DNA of 64,000 nt from Apostichopus japonicus (Eukaryota; Echinodermata; Holothuroidea; Aspidochirotida; Stichopodidae). The notes beneath the pieces are model-generated. The model was not told the DNA's origin. It made no database searches and was given only the letters and a program-made list of their open reading frames with translations. Below are positions 1 to 32,672 of this stretch, piece by piece (positions within the stretch are counted from its first letter, which is position 1; each line of letters begins with the position of its first letter). A program made the position numbers and the translations under genes. The stretch is taken from assembly GCF_037975245.1 (NCBI RefSeq), contig NC_092580.1:15944001-16008000 (forward strand). Reading direction: 5' to 3'.

Positions 1-42
1 GGGATGAATCCTGGGATGAATCCTGGGATGAATCCTGGGATA
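1..42. repeat. 12 bp tandem repeat cut by the window edge
   Basis: Three tandem copies of GGGATGAATCCT are visible, followed by a diverged partial copy. The array starts at the first base, so its full length cannot be judged. No gene is seen in it. Confidence 0.8.
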
Positions 43-989
43 GCTTCAGGTTGGTTTGTAAACAGTGTGTTCGCGTAAGCTTAGCACAGTATACAGTAAG
101 ATGCTGACCTGAGATGACCGGGGTTATAAGTGCACAGCCTTACTAACGAAAACAGGTGATGATGTGGATTTTAAAGCCTACGATATCGTAACCCTGTTTG
201 TATGCTGTAACTTAAGTTGCCAAGTTAGAAAAGAAGAACCTTCCATTTTTCATCGCTTGAGGTATTTGATTTTATAATATGGTTTTATGTGTCATGTTGT
301 TATGCTATGCTATTGAAGGCTAACTGGCTTAAGACTGGCCTTAACCAACAGTTGACCTCGGCAATATCAACTGTTCAGCATCAATTGAAGTAGGCCTAGC
401 CTAAGACTAACTTATCCTAGGCCTGTTAAGTTGCAGTAGGCTATGGTTTGCCAAGTGGTTAAGTCGAGGGACAACATCATACAAATGGTAGTCCTGTCAA
501 TCACAAAGCCTCAATCAAAGCCAAAGTTATGTTTGATTTCTTTTGGAGAAGGCCTATGATAGTCTACGGTAAATTAGGTATAGTATATAGGCCTAAGGGC
601 AATAATGTTCTTTGAAAGGCTTGCCTAACAAATAACACTAATGTCGATCTCGATGATTTTGCTCTCTGGTTTAGTTCTATTCTTTAGCTAGTCTAGGCCT
701 ATATGATTCCATTAATTGCTTTACCAAATTTGGTGGTAAATTAGAGAAATTATTTCTTGTTTGAGCAGTTTTGAATACGGACCTATTTATATACTGATAA
801 GGTAAAATTTCCCAAACTTTGCGCATGCATTGAAGTGAACTGTATAATTTGGCTAAAAGTGTCAAATAATTCACAAAATCGTCAAAATGCAAAACTGATG
901 TTCCCTTGATTCACTGTGGCAATTTTGTTCCCTTTCATTGAGGCTTTCTAGATGACAGTTGCAACAAAAAAAAGTGATTACAATTTGAC
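43..989. other. No gene seen; rich in TAGGCCTA-like words
   Basis: No coding exon is recognised. The stretch carries many AGGCCTA/TAGGCTA-type words (around 391, 419, 552, 589 and 693), which recur around 2184 and 7140-7270. It lies upstream of the SLC35E3-like gene and could contain its unlocated promoter and first non-coding exon. Confidence 0.4.
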
Positions 990-993
990 TTAA

Positions 994-1362
994 AAGAGGG
1001 TGTGAAGACTCTCACAAAAAGAAACATCTGATGCCGGTAATCTGACCTAGTTTCGAATGTGGTGTAACAGAAGTGTTAGACATCACCATCGATCCCAGAA
1101 AACGCACACACACAGTTTGCTACCATCGGTAATTAGACACCAGTGTACAGTCAGCACATACAGCTGCGGTCAGTACCCACAGCACAGTGTAGAAACAATA
1201 CAGCTATGGACATCTCAGGTCCAGCTAAAGATAACAAGGTATCACATTTCATTACTGTACTGTCTGCATTTTGTAGCGACACAAACAAACGTCACTTGCA
1301 AGCAACGGAAAGTTAACTTTTTCAGATGGCCGCACACGGTTTGGGGCGAGTCTTCAATGCCT
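994..1362 (-). mobile_element. TTAA-flanked MITE, copy 1
   Basis: A 369 bp element with inverted ends (left end contains AGGGTGTGAAGACTC; right end GAGTCTTCAATGCCT), flanked on both sides by TTAA (990-993 and 1363-1366). It is the same family as 45610-45959 and 63049-63406, in the opposite orientation, and has no transposase. TTAA duplications fit piggyBac- or Kolobok-type mobilisation; which one is not settled. A 151-codon open frame across it is chance. Confidence 0.8.
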
Positions 1363-1366
1363 TTAA

Positions 1367-4300
1367 ACACATGGGAACTACAATATCTATCAGTGCAGCT
1401 ACATCAACGCACTTACGTGAATTTAGGGGACTCACGGTATACCACCATAACTATAGCCTATTGGATAGGATATCCTACTTTTGTCGGAAAACACCTCTCT
1501 GAAAAGGAATAGACTCAGTCACAGTGAAGCAATTAGGCTACCCTAAGTTAGTCCTTATTTTTATTTTGAGAATATTGCAGCTTTATATATGATTTTTATA
1601 ACATTGATAAAGTCCAGTTAGCCTTCATTCTGGCATGGAGACATAGACGCATTGGTGATAGAGCCGATGTTTACAATTAAGTATTGGCTGTGTAATTGGA
1701 TATTATTTCACTTTGCCTCCGTTCTGGGGTCGATGCTCTGTTGCAGTCGCGGTGAAAGTTTTATCGTGAGGTTTATTTTGAGAACTAACACAATGTTATG
1801 TAGAAACAACGATTAGTGAAAATGATGTCATGTTGTGCATCAAAACTTTACTTGATAATTTAATGTTGAGCATTTGTATCTATAATATCATGTAAAAAAT
1901 GTATTAGGCCACCGAGCTCCATCCTAGTGTGGAAGCGGGGTCCCATGATAAGCCGAGCCTTAGAAGTTCTGATCTGTAAGCACTTCAAAAGAGAAAGGGG
2001 AGAATACCGAATCAGTGTAGCGCAACATTTTCAATGCTTGAGGCAAAGAAAAGAAATTGAGAGTGCTTTTGGTATACATGAACAAAATGCTGAAAATTTG
2101 GTTTGTATGGTCTGTTGATCATAGCCTTACTACTACCAGTCATTGATTTGCTTTAAAGTTCTGCAAATAAGCCTCGCCTATCTAGGCCTATAGGCTAATA
2201 ATCTACAAAAACACATCCTGACTTGTTTTGTTTGATTAAAGTGTTAAAAGAATAAGACTTAAGGCAGAGACCATTAACAGTGCATTACCTCTGCGATACC
2301 ATTTGTACTGGAGTAACTAAGGGGTGGGTGATGAGAAAGATCATCATCTTAAAGTGAAAGTGAATGTCAGTGTCTGCAAGAATGCATGATCATTAATCAG
2401 TGGAATGGAGTAGTATGAGTTGTAGCTTTTCTAATTGAACTTTTGGGGTATAGAAAGTGGTCATTCGTTTGTTCAGGCCAAAATTTTGTCCCCCCTGGTT
2501 TTGATAGGTTTTATGAATATATGCAAGAGGTTGCAACAGTGGACATGGCCTACTGTAGCCTGTTTGTGTCGATAGATGTGCTAGGTGGAAGCCTATGCCT
2601 AGCAAATGTATTGTGTCAATTGCATGTGATTACTGCTCAAGTGTAAGTTACAGTATCTAGCCCCTTGGCATAGGTGTATCACATGTAAGAAATGTACTAG
2701 CCTAACTTACATAGCCAAGGGAGATCTAGGATAGTAACAGGAATGCCAGTGGCTAGCCCAGAACCCAACCTGCGGGTCGGTACTGATCATGCATAATGTA
2801 ATACAGTAAACAAGTTGATGGCCATGCAGTAGCTAATTACTGCATTCATTACATTATGTTGCCTCCATGACAAAAGGCCTCCAGACTGCAGTGTAGCAGT
2901 AGCCCTACAGTAAGCATTACCCCCTCTAGAGGCAATTAATAGCAAACGACTACAGTGTAGTTGGTATAAATTTAGGGGACCTCAAATATATGCACTATGC
3001 AAATTTTCAAAGTAACCAGTGAAAAGATTTCCTTACATCTGATGATTTGTACCACCAGGTTATTTTGCCTCCGCTTCCCTTCTTTATAGTCAAGAAAAGA
3101 GATTGGTAAAGTGCTGAGGTTGCTCTCCAATCCTTCTGATTGTAATGTTAAGTACTGTAGCCCATCTCTTAAGCATGGTAGGGTTTTGAACAAGAGTGGC
3201 CTTGAAGCTAAAGTAGTATCACATGCACAAGGCTTGAACAGCAAAGTACAGTAATATGGTTGCTTTAAAGCTATAATTTAGAGAGTGTCAGTTACCCACA
3301 TGCATCCAACCAATGCATATTGTGTGTACTATATGTACGAACCTGACTTCACACATGTGTACAGTGCAAAGGGTCTATAGTAAAGTCAACTAATTCACAT
3401 GTACACCTGTACAGGGAATAGTTTATCCAGTATCACAAAGGTGCTATGCAAAATGGACAACTTGCATTTCAAGTGCAAAGATGTATACAGCATCTTTTGT
3501 ACATGTATAGAAACCATTCAAACCAAAGTATTTTTTATATGAGACCGAATTCAGAGCCTTAAAAAATGCTACACAATTTGAAATCCAATTTATTCCCTGC
3601 TGTATATTTTCAAACCACTGAACCAGAGAGACAGTTCTTGTTTTGTTGAGTAGAATGATAAAGTCATAACAAAGAATAAAATGCAGTATATTTTAAACCG
3701 GGGATTTGACAACGTGCCAGGGTTATTAATACTCCTGATTGATATTTTATACTATAAGTATTGAATATAGAGAGAATAGGGGAAAAATATGTTTGGCACC
3801 CTGAAAATGAATATATATATGGTGTACATAAAGTAAGGCAAAAAGGTAGCCTACCAGCTCCCTCACCCCCATCCTCTCCCCCATCCTCTCTTTCCCCTAA
3901 AAATTAAAACATGTGTACAGAAGGTTATGAAATAAAATGGGTCATTGTGGTACATCAACCTTGTGATTAATATTTCAGTATGATGCAACTAAAGTGCAAC
4001 AGACTAAGGAATCACCCTTGGAAGGCCAAATTTGGGGTTTGGCAAAATGAAGGGAGGGAAGGAGTGAGGAAGGGAGGGGGCCAGGGGGGTTGGAGGAGGA
4101 AGCCAACAGAATTTTGCCTGAATGTTATAAAATGTGTTCAACATCCTCAAAAGTGGATGCTTTATATTGCAAAATCTTTTATTCATTTTTTACCCCCAAA
4201 AGAAAACTCAGGGGGACCATGCAGTTTTAGCCTTCCTTGCTTACCCCTTTCACCTCCACCATATATTTTTACATCCATGTTGAAAGGATTGAAATATTTT

Positions 4301-5202
4301 TAGTGTCTATATTCCGACTGATTCAGTCATTTCAGCAAATATGACGAGATAGTGATAAATTTGCCTGAGCAGGCTACATAGTACTACATAGTGCCTGTTG
4401 AGTTAGTTCCATTTCCTTCCTATACTTGCAAGATATAGATTGTCGTTCTGATTTGACCCATCGTCTACATTCTTTCATCCTACCAGCATCTTAATGGGTG
4501 CTGATAGATCATTCTACCCCTTGAGAGTACGCTCAACTGTATCTACCCTGTAAGCGGAAGGAAGTTATCCAATTGTCCTCGATACTTTTCTTGTAAGGGC
4601 ACTTTTGAAATGCCTGCATATTTATTTTTAGTAATATGGCTCTCTTTGTAGATTATAACAAAGTCTGATTGTTAGGTGACACTCACTGGTAGGTGATGCT
4701 TTACTGGTGGGAGAATTACCTTAATCAATTAACAGATGAATTAGGGGGGTCATGGTGTTTCTGAAATTAATCCATTGTTTGACTCACTGTACAGTATCTC
4801 TGTGAGTACATTTCTGTGGGTACTGGTGGGTCTATGAGCACACCAAAGGCTCAGTGGGTCGCATTTACAACCATATGCGCTGATGTGAGGTGCAGGATGT
4901 GAAGGTGATCACAAATCGTACATTCAATTGCAGAAATGGAACTTTAGGTCATAGCGCCTTCTTGCATGTACTGTATCTGTGTCTTTGTAGTATGGGTTTA
5001 CACTCAACTAACCAAAGAGAATTTGAATGATTTTGACTGAAATAAGGACCGAAGTAAATGGACATTTTCTCTGTACTATGCTTCCTGTTTTGTTTTTGTT
5101 TATTTACAGATCTGTGTAGTTTTATCAGCAAATATTTTACTTAATAGTCTACTTAATTTTGATCACTTTCATAATTTTTTTTACGATTCTTCTCTTCGAC
5201 AG
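1367..5202. other. Upstream region of SLC35E3, no coding exon seen
   Basis: No protein-coding exon could be supported. The only gene signal is the pyrimidine-rich acceptor ending AG at 5201-5202, which opens the first coding exon of the SLC35E3-like gene and implies an upstream 5' UTR exon. The rest is AT-rich sequence with short low-complexity patches, including C/T-rich at 3855-3900 and G-rich at 4047-4100. Confidence 0.4.
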
Positions 5203-5212
5203 GATTGACTAG

Positions 5213-24976
<19,764 letters not shown>

Positions 24977-25522
24977 TCAAAACGGGATAGTCATTACTTC
25001 TAATCCGTTGGAACAATGTGAGGACGATCTCTCTGTGTATTAACCCAGTACGTACACAGTAGTCAGGAGATATGCAGAGTTACTATATACCACTGTACCT
25101 TTACAACTTACTTACAATTGTAGGTATTTTACCTCATTAGCCAACAGTGGGAGAAAACAAAAATCTGACAAATGTCATCCCCTTACTAATAGTAGGTTTC
25201 TTCCAGTACTATTACAATGACTAATGTACTTGGGTAATCCATGGAAATTTGACGTCCAACTTGTGACACCTTTGGTGTCCCTGTTTAACGGTGTGTCCTA
25301 GTAAAATAACTAGTACTATTTATTGAGAAAGAACGAGACATAGTCCTATAGACTTATTATAGACTTATTTTAAATTTGTTTGATTTTACGTATACAGACA
25401 GTGAAACTGTCATTTTTTCTGTTTTGTAATAGTAGCGCTGAGAGTGTCAGAGGCTTTGACCCTTCATGTATGTACCTTTACTTTCCCACTAGTTTAGTGT
25501 TAGCATGTGATCGTTACTAGTT

Positions 25523-25638
25523 AATAAAAAACAGTCAGATAGCATTGTCAAGTCAATACCAGGACACTGTCATATGAATGAGAAACATTTTGCAGAAAAG
25601 TCCCAAATGTACACTCTTTCAAGATAGTACAAAATAAA
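25523..25638 (+). promoter_or_regulatory. Candidate polyadenylation signals for SLC35E3
   Basis: AATAAA occurs at 25523-25528 and 25633-25638, about 550-660 bases after the putative distal stop codon. They support the distal last exon, but AATAAA is common in AT-rich DNA. Confidence 0.4.
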
Positions 25639-25649
25639 TATATATTTGA

Positions 25650-27680
25650 TATGCAAGATACTGTGGCTTTTGACTGGCACAGCTCCCCCCGCCCCTCCCA
25701 AGCACAGAATTGGTTGTTTAGGGGTGACCACCAACTATATGGGCTAAATGGATCATTTGGTAGAACCAGGGACTTGTAACCTGTGTAAGCTGATTCCTGT
25801 TCTAGCCAATACTTTCTTTGCTCCTATTTCAAATTTATTGATGAATTTCCCAGTCAGTTTTCTTTTCATGATTGACTAGTAATATCTAGCAATTACTAAG
25901 AATGATGCAAGATATCTATATGATCACATGACTACTATCCTAGCACGTAGTGTGTCTGCATTGGGATCAATGCTACTGGAAGGAACCTTTGTGTGTTGTC
26001 AGAATTTGAATTAGCTTACCGTTTGGAATGTTTACAGTTACAAGTCTGACCAGAGTGAGTCTTCATGTGCAGACAGATTGTAAATGTGACCTGCTTGAAA
26101 TGATTTTAGTTTAGCACTAGGATATAAACCCTATCAGTGGTAGCAAGGTTATAGTAACAAGTTCAGCCAATCAAAATTTGCATGCAAAAAATTAAACGGG
26201 TACTTTAATATCCAAACTTGCACAAGCATGATTTTGTATATTTAAAGCGAATTATGGTGCCCTACAAGCTAATAGATAGTCTATTATCGGGATGCAACCA
26301 TACACGTTGGTCTGTACTTGTTATGTATGCAAGGTTGGTACGAGCCGATAGTTGTCATAATATTATCAATGATTGGTTGTTGATATAAATAGAATATGGT
26401 GCTACTATTCATAAGAATTATGCAAGATGCCCAGCTTTAGCATCATCATTCCCTCCTTGACAAGAGAATGGTTAAATAAGGAATTAGCAAGTAAACAGAT
26501 TTCAATCATGTACTAGAAAATTATGTCTTTGCATTTTTAAGAATTTTATTGCTACACATTTGGCACTACGAAAGGTGTCGTTACCTTTACCATGCAGTAA
26601 TGCTGTGATGAAAGTTAACGTTACCTATGATCTAAGGTAATGAAATTAAGGATTCCCCTCAGACCCCTGCTATGTGGGAGCCCAGTGCCACACCCCTCCC
26701 TCATAAAATCCAGGATCCGCCCATCGTAATGCAGTTTCACTACGTAAATTTATGCATACCTATTTATTAAAATAATGGTTTACCACAAAGGAAAGTTATT
26801 TATCGATTTATAACAGCAATGATATATCATTATTCAAAACAAAACAAATATACAGATTTAAATATTAAATTTTAGTAGTAAGAAATTAAAACCTTAAAAA
26901 GTTGCTTGTGAAGTGCCTATAGTTGGTTATTTTTAGACTTTTGTAAAGTATGTGATCATAAGTATCACAACACTTTTTTTTATATTTTTTCAGTGATTAT
27001 TTTTTACAGACAGTATTTGCTGAAATGCTACCTGGATAACTAGTGCAGTTTGTTTGTATTAACGTCGATTATTATCTTCTGGTGCTAGATTGGAGATATT
27101 ATTTCTTTTATTTATTTCAGCTTTGTATCTGTCTTCCTGCTTTTTTTGTTATTAATAGTTTGGTGTTAGCTGTCTAGGTAGTTCTCTGAAATTGTGCGTT
27201 TGAAATTCCCTTCTTCTGGTTTTCAGGTGCAATATATGTATTACCTTCTTTTCTTCTTTTTTTTACTCCAAACATTTATCCAGAGGATATCAACTTAATC
27301 ACTCAGGGCTCTCATGCCTGTTTCATGCTGTGATATGATAAAACCATTACAACTGCACCATTACCAAGATAATGCTGGGGTATAAATGTTCCCAACGGTC
27401 AGATTGTGCTCTGAAAGGTCATAGACCTATTTTGTTCTGACTTTGATAATTCTTGGCTGTCAGACTAAGAAATCGCAGCTGATATTTTCGAATTATTTTC
27501 GAATTATATGAATCGATTCTCAAAAGAAATATCGACCTGACAAGTATTATGAAGTAAAGGTCTGGTGGTGTTGTTATTATGTGACATCATAAAGGATCGT
27601 GTTGTATCATTTTCAACTGTTCATTTTCTTTCCACTTCGGAGAGTGTACTTGGACGGCTAGCCCATTAATTCATGTGTTT
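25650..27680. other. Intergenic stretch, nothing recognised
   Basis: AT-rich sequence with no coding exon or RNA gene seen. A short C-rich patch ending GATCCGCCC near 26650-26725 resembles a worn transposon end but has no partner. Confidence 0.4.
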
Positions 27681-27689
27681 TCTCCATGA

Positions 27690-29190
27690 TGGGTTCAATT
27701 CAGATTCCTGTTGAGTTGTCACTGAGATGATTTTACTCCTTATCAAGCAGGTACATGAGAAATATGCTTTACCCGCTGAATGGGTCATGATGTTCATGTT
27801 GCTTTGATTTTGGGAGAAAGGAGTTACGTGCCTGGTAATCACCGATGTTGAGGTTACAGCTTTTCTAATGTCATCACTGAGGTGATTACCACCACCTGAC
27901 ATGTGATAATCACTCTGTAACCAGTTAGGTGATTTTGCATGCATTGTAATGACCAACGATGAGATTATAGCCTTGTTTGTGCAATTGCTAAGGTGATTAC
28001 CACCACCTGACATGTAATAATCACTCTGTAATCAGTGAGGTGATTATGCATGCATTTTAATCACCAATGATGAGGTTACAGGTGATTATGCATATCTTGT
28101 ATAGCTTGTCTTGTGTCATCATCATGGTGATGACAGCACTTTCCTTGTAATCATCAGTGGTGTGACTACTACAGTATACTGCCCTTCATCAGTGTGGAAG
28201 GTCTTGTATTCACCAATCATGCAATTCCAACATAATTAAGGTGATTACTGCCAGTCTTGTAACCAATAATAAAGTGATGACAATTTTGGTGGTGATAACT
28301 TCACATGCCTGTGATCATCAATCAGGTAATTACTATTATAATCATCAGTAAGCCTTAAATATATAGGTCATTCATTTGTGTCATGTAATCATGATTAATT
28401 TATTTTTCCAAAAAATCATCCTTGAGATAATCACTGCTTGGTTTGTAATCATTGGGTTTGTAATCACCTTTAGTACCTTTAGTGTAATCATAAGATAATA
28501 CCGATAGGCTTGTAATCATTTATATCATGAATACTATGTAACTTGTAATAATAATAATAATAAAATATGACTACTAGATGTATTGTTATGATCAGTAACA
28601 TGATTAGTACACACCTTTTCATATTATGATTACTATACATTCCTGTTTACATTGTGCTTACTGTATTATGTTTTACCATTGATATGGTGATTACTATGTA
28701 TCGTAATCATCAAGATGGTGATTCCTTATAGTAATCTTCAGTGAGGCAAGCATGCATTCCATGACAGTTTAATACTTGATGAGAAAAGATAATTTCAGTA
28801 AAAAAGTATTTTTTCCCCTTTTTCCCCCCTTTTTTAACTTAAATTAGGCAGTTTGCATCATATGCTCTTGTAACTAATAAGTTGATTGTTGCATTTGTTG
28901 ATGAAGTGATTACCATTATTGAATAGGATAAATTATAACACAGTCTAAGACTGTTTTGCATCACATAGTCTTGTAATGAATAACTTGATTTGGTGCATTT
29001 GTATATGAAGTGATTACCGGACTCGATAATCATAGATCATGACATTGCCCAAGGCAGTTTGTAACACAGGGTCTTGCAAGATCTAATAAGGTCGTTGGTG
29101 CTATTGGTTATTTGTTGATGAGGGGGTCATTTGTTGATGAGGGGGTCGTTTGGTTGATGGGGTGACTAACAGACTGCATGATCATAAATG
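27690..29190. repeat. Degenerate TAATCA/TGATTAC-rich tandem array
   Basis: Words such as GTAATCAC, GTGATTAC and AATCATCA recur every few tens of bases across about 1.4 kb. The clearest repeat is a 111 bp spacing between two copies of GGTGATTACCACCACCTGAC (27881 and 27992). Near 29110-29160 a shorter TTGTTGATGAGGGGGTC unit is repeated. It looks like an old satellite or minisatellite. Open frames in it are incidental. Confidence 0.65.
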
Positions 29191-31440
29191 ACACTGCCCA
29201 ACAAAATAGTGGGGATGAAATTTTCTCTATTTTCAAGCTTCTTTTAGCAACAACAAAAATTGTCAACTGATACACAACTTGTGCATTTCTGGCATCACTT
29301 ATCTCAGTCTTTTTCTGTAATAATACTTAAAAGGAATATTTTATTTGCTTTCATTACAATTATTTTAAAATTAATCAATTCAAAAGTAGGTTGAAGTAAG
29401 TCTTTCTCACTTCATAATTTACTCTCACTGACTTACTAACCTCTGGAACTGAGTTTTATTTTGTCATTCTTTAAACTCTCTTGCTGTAATAATAACCTAT
29501 GTTCCAGCCCTTTTATCCCCCCCCCCCTCCATTCCTCAAGAGATACAGTAATTGAAAGTAGAAAAGTAATAGGGTGAGTTATATGCAATACCACTTAGGG
29601 CCCACCTCTTTCCTTAATGTAGTGTACAAAGGAGACATGCCCTCCTACACAGGTCATTGGTTTCACAGTCCATTGCAGATATGGATGTGACTGTCAGATG
29701 AGCTGCAACAATACATCACCTGTCACTCTCATGTCTCTCTTGCCTGTTTCACTGTGTGTGTTACGTCTCCATGGCAACTCCCTGGTTACACACCACTGTT
29801 CTTCATGTCTTATATATTTTTGAATAAAGTCTTAATTTTTATCAACGTGAGCTATAATTTTAAAAGTAACGTTTTGTAGTAGAATTTTTTTATTCAATTT
29901 TTTTTCTGTGTTTTGATATATTTAAACAAATAAAGCAAAGCCTGTTTAAGGCCGACTGTATTTATATTGAAATCTGACTGTGCTCTATCATTCAGGTTCA
30001 TTCAGAGATGTGGTCTGATGAACTCAATATAGGCCTATAACTGTCTACTACAATATTTCATGTTTAACCACTTCTTATGATTGGCTGGCTGTGATGGCTA
30101 CCGTTGTCCCCTAGTAGTATTCTATTTGAAATAATAATAATAACTTATTCTTATATAGCGCTTTACATCAAAGAATGATCTCAAAGCACTTCACAAAATC
30201 ACATAAAGTACATCACATAAAATACATCACATACAATCACATAAAATGATACAACTTAAAATTATTACAGCTTAAAAATATTACAGCCTAAAAATATTGC
30301 ATCCTAAAAATTACAAAAATTAATAAAAATAAATATTCTAACAATAATTATTAAAGCAACAAAATTCAGAAATTAAAGACAAAAGCAATCAAATATGACA
30401 GTATACAAATGAAATGAAGTCCATTTAAAAAAAAACTGAGATTTTTTTATATTTTGAATATCTTTCAAGGTGTACTAGGAGATATGTGATAAATAGTATT
30501 ATGGTTTCATCCCCTCAGCTATGTCATTTGCAATATAAGCTTTGCTCCCTGATAGAGAGTGTTGTCTTAGGATGCTCCCCCCCCTCCCCCTCTGCAACTT
30601 CAGCGTGCAACCCCTCCCACCAATGGGTCAGGTTCAGGGATATTTGGTTTAGGTGAAGGGTTTTAAAGTTATGTGGTAAACGTTGAGGTCATTAATGAAG
30701 AGAAAATAGTAAAACTTTAGATGTAAAAATGGTAGTATTTGTGGCATATTCATGCTATATTATAAGTCTATGTTTGAATTACGTATAAACCCAAAGTTGT
30801 GCTGATAACTATTATTAGTTGGGAGAGGTGGAGGGGGGTGGGGGGCAAGTGGAAGAAGTCAGTATTGTTTGGCTTAATCATAGGAAGTGTTTTAAAAACA
30901 AATACTACATACCAGTGGAGATGACTTCACAGTGTGGCTTCATGTATGTATTTTCGACATTCTGGAAATTAGGCAATGAAACTGCGAAAAAACCTTTTAT
31001 AGATGGAATTTAACAAGGACACATATTCAACTTACATATAAAGTGTATACAAATATTGAGACTTGTTTTTCTAAAACTTTGCTGATATTAAAAATTTGTT
31101 ACATTGATTGATTGCCCTATCAACATTTTAATAAACATTTAAGTATTGTCAACGTCAGTATTGAGTAATACAGCCATTTGAGTGGGATTAAATAGCAATA
31201 ATTACAGATGTGCAGAGATATTTTCTTCTTTATGACTATGGAAAGCCTCTTATGAGTATTACACCGAGATGGTAATATTTAAGTATCACACATAATATGG
31301 TTGTTTGTATGCCGAACATCTTTCTATGTAAATGTACTTTTCAGTTATAAACTATTCAAATACGCCATCAGTTTGATTCTTAACAGTAACCTGCTTCTCC
31401 TTCTCTCTGTCATTCTCCTTATCATTGTGGTTTCTGGTCC
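29191..31440. other. Intergenic stretch with a (TAA)n / TATATAGCGC repeat
   Basis: No gene seen. At 30132-30420 an AATAATAAT run leads into TTCTTATATAGCGCTTTACA and a matching CAAAGCACTTCACA, then a series of ACATAAAATACATCAC-like short repeats. The same TATATAGCGC word follows an AAT run near 11774. Confidence 0.5.
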
Positions 31441-31450
31441 TCCTTCCCTT

Positions 31451-31530
31451 GATGCTGCTGCTGCTGCTGCTGCTGCTCCTCCTCCTCCTCCTCCTCCTCC
31501 TCCTCCTCCTCCTCCTCCTCCTCCTCCTCC
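31451..31530. repeat. Compound CTG/CTC microsatellite
   Basis: About eight CTG units followed directly by a long run of CTC/TCC units, then further C/T-rich sequence to about 31680. Trinucleotide periodicity leaves all three frames on both strands open, producing poly-Leu, poly-Ala/Pro and poly-Arg open frames that should not be taken as genes. Confidence 0.95.
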
Positions 31531-31689
31531 TTCTCCTCTCCACTTCCTCTTTTCTTTCTCCTTCTTTTCCTTGGCCTTTGCCCTTTTGCTTCAGCTTCTC
31601 CGTCCCCTTCTCCCCCAGCCTCCTCCCATTACTCCTTCTGTTACACCATTCTCCTCCTCTCATCCATCTTCCTTCTCCTCCTCTTACAC

Positions 31690-32109
31690 CAGGGTTGTCC
31701 AACCTTTTGATGAGGAGGGCCACCTCGAAGGATTATAATAAAGGAGGGGCCGCATGAGCCTACAAGCTCCTGTGGCATATTCAGGGTTTAACGAAACCAG
31801 AGCAGCAAATTTCAGTGGCCCCGCTAGGGGTCTGTTGGGGGTATGGGAAATGAAGTTACTATACAAGCGGATCGCCACCGTAGGTTGGTGCGTGGCATGC
31901 AAGAAAAAAAATCGCCCAAAAGATGCAGATTGCAGGAAATGACACTTCACAAGCCTTCTGATCTTTATCAAAACAATCTTCATATTGAGATATAATGATC
32001 TCTCAAATTTATCAACAAAGAATTCCTGGGTAAAAGTACATTTGTAAATTAATGAGGACCTTGCGGCGGGCCGCACTGTGGCCCGCGGGCCGTAGGTTGG
32101 ACAACCCTG
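31690..32109. mobile_element. hAT-type MITE with perfect 16 bp ends
   Basis: A 420 bp element with exact inverted ends CAGGGTTGTCCAACCT (31690-31705) and AGGTTGGACAACCCTG (32094-32109), flanked by the 8 bp direct repeat TCTTACAC (31682-31689 and 32110-32117). The end sequence, the GGGCCGC-rich subterminal regions and the 8 bp duplication are classic for hAT non-autonomous elements. No transposase. Perfect ends and duplication suggest fairly recent insertion. Confidence 0.94.
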
Positions 32110-32444
32110 TCTTACACCTTGTCGGGCAACCTGATGTGATCAATGTAGGTCGTAATGTTTGGGTGGAACAGTTTCTTCTTGTGTGTGTGACTTAATTCGT
32201 CTGTATGATTAACTTAACCCTCCCATTCTTTGAGCTAGATAATACTAAAGCATATATGTGTCGCCACAACACTTGGCAATTTTGCAGAGAACTGCTTCTT
32301 CTTAGAAGTGAAAATGTCGCAAAATGTTCGATTGATAATCTTCTTTGTTATGACGTTTAAGCGCTCCCGTAAAATGTGCAAAACCACGGGTATAGCTGTG
32401 TTCTGAATGGCACTTATGATGTTCCGTAATTATTGAAGAACGCA

Positions 32445-32467
32445 CCAATAGGGCTGTACTATAAAAA
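32445..32467 (+). promoter_or_regulatory. Possible CCAAT and TATA boxes of the receptor gene
   Basis: CCAAT at 32445-32449 and TATAAAAA at 32460-32467 lie about 210 bases upstream of the receptor start codon. The CCAAT-to-TATA spacing is shorter than usual, so only the TATA-like word is a reasonable candidate. No transcript data available. Confidence 0.3.
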
Positions 32468-32672
32468 CTGTTACAAAAGGATGCACTTTCTATAGTAATT
32501 AACGCAGCAGTAGCTAAATCATTTCAGCTTGAACGTCAGGTCTCCTATGAGTTTATAGCAGAAGCAAAAAGACCACAGCATACGCACTCGTTCAACTCTC
32601 AAGTTAACAAATGTTACCCGAGATACACTTCGGCATCATCTAGGAGTCCGTGTAACAGCTGTTCCCGGCATC

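Noticed and set aside
1057-1512. 151-codon open frame, + strand
   Set aside because: It runs through MITE copy 1 and beyond; the family copies at 45610 and 63049 do not keep the frame, and there is no splice or homology support.
27666-28013. 115-codon open frame, - strand
   Set aside because: Lies in the degenerate TAATCA array; its internal MSGGGNHLS repeat follows the 111 bp DNA period and has no family match I recognise.
27690-29190. CRISPR-like array of short repeats
   Set aside because: Repeats are degenerate, spacers irregular, and the DNA is animal nuclear sequence.
31301-31757. Long poly-Pro, poly-Leu and poly-Arg open frames on both strands
   Set aside because: Products of the CTG/CTC microsatellite; trinucleotide repeats keep all frames open.
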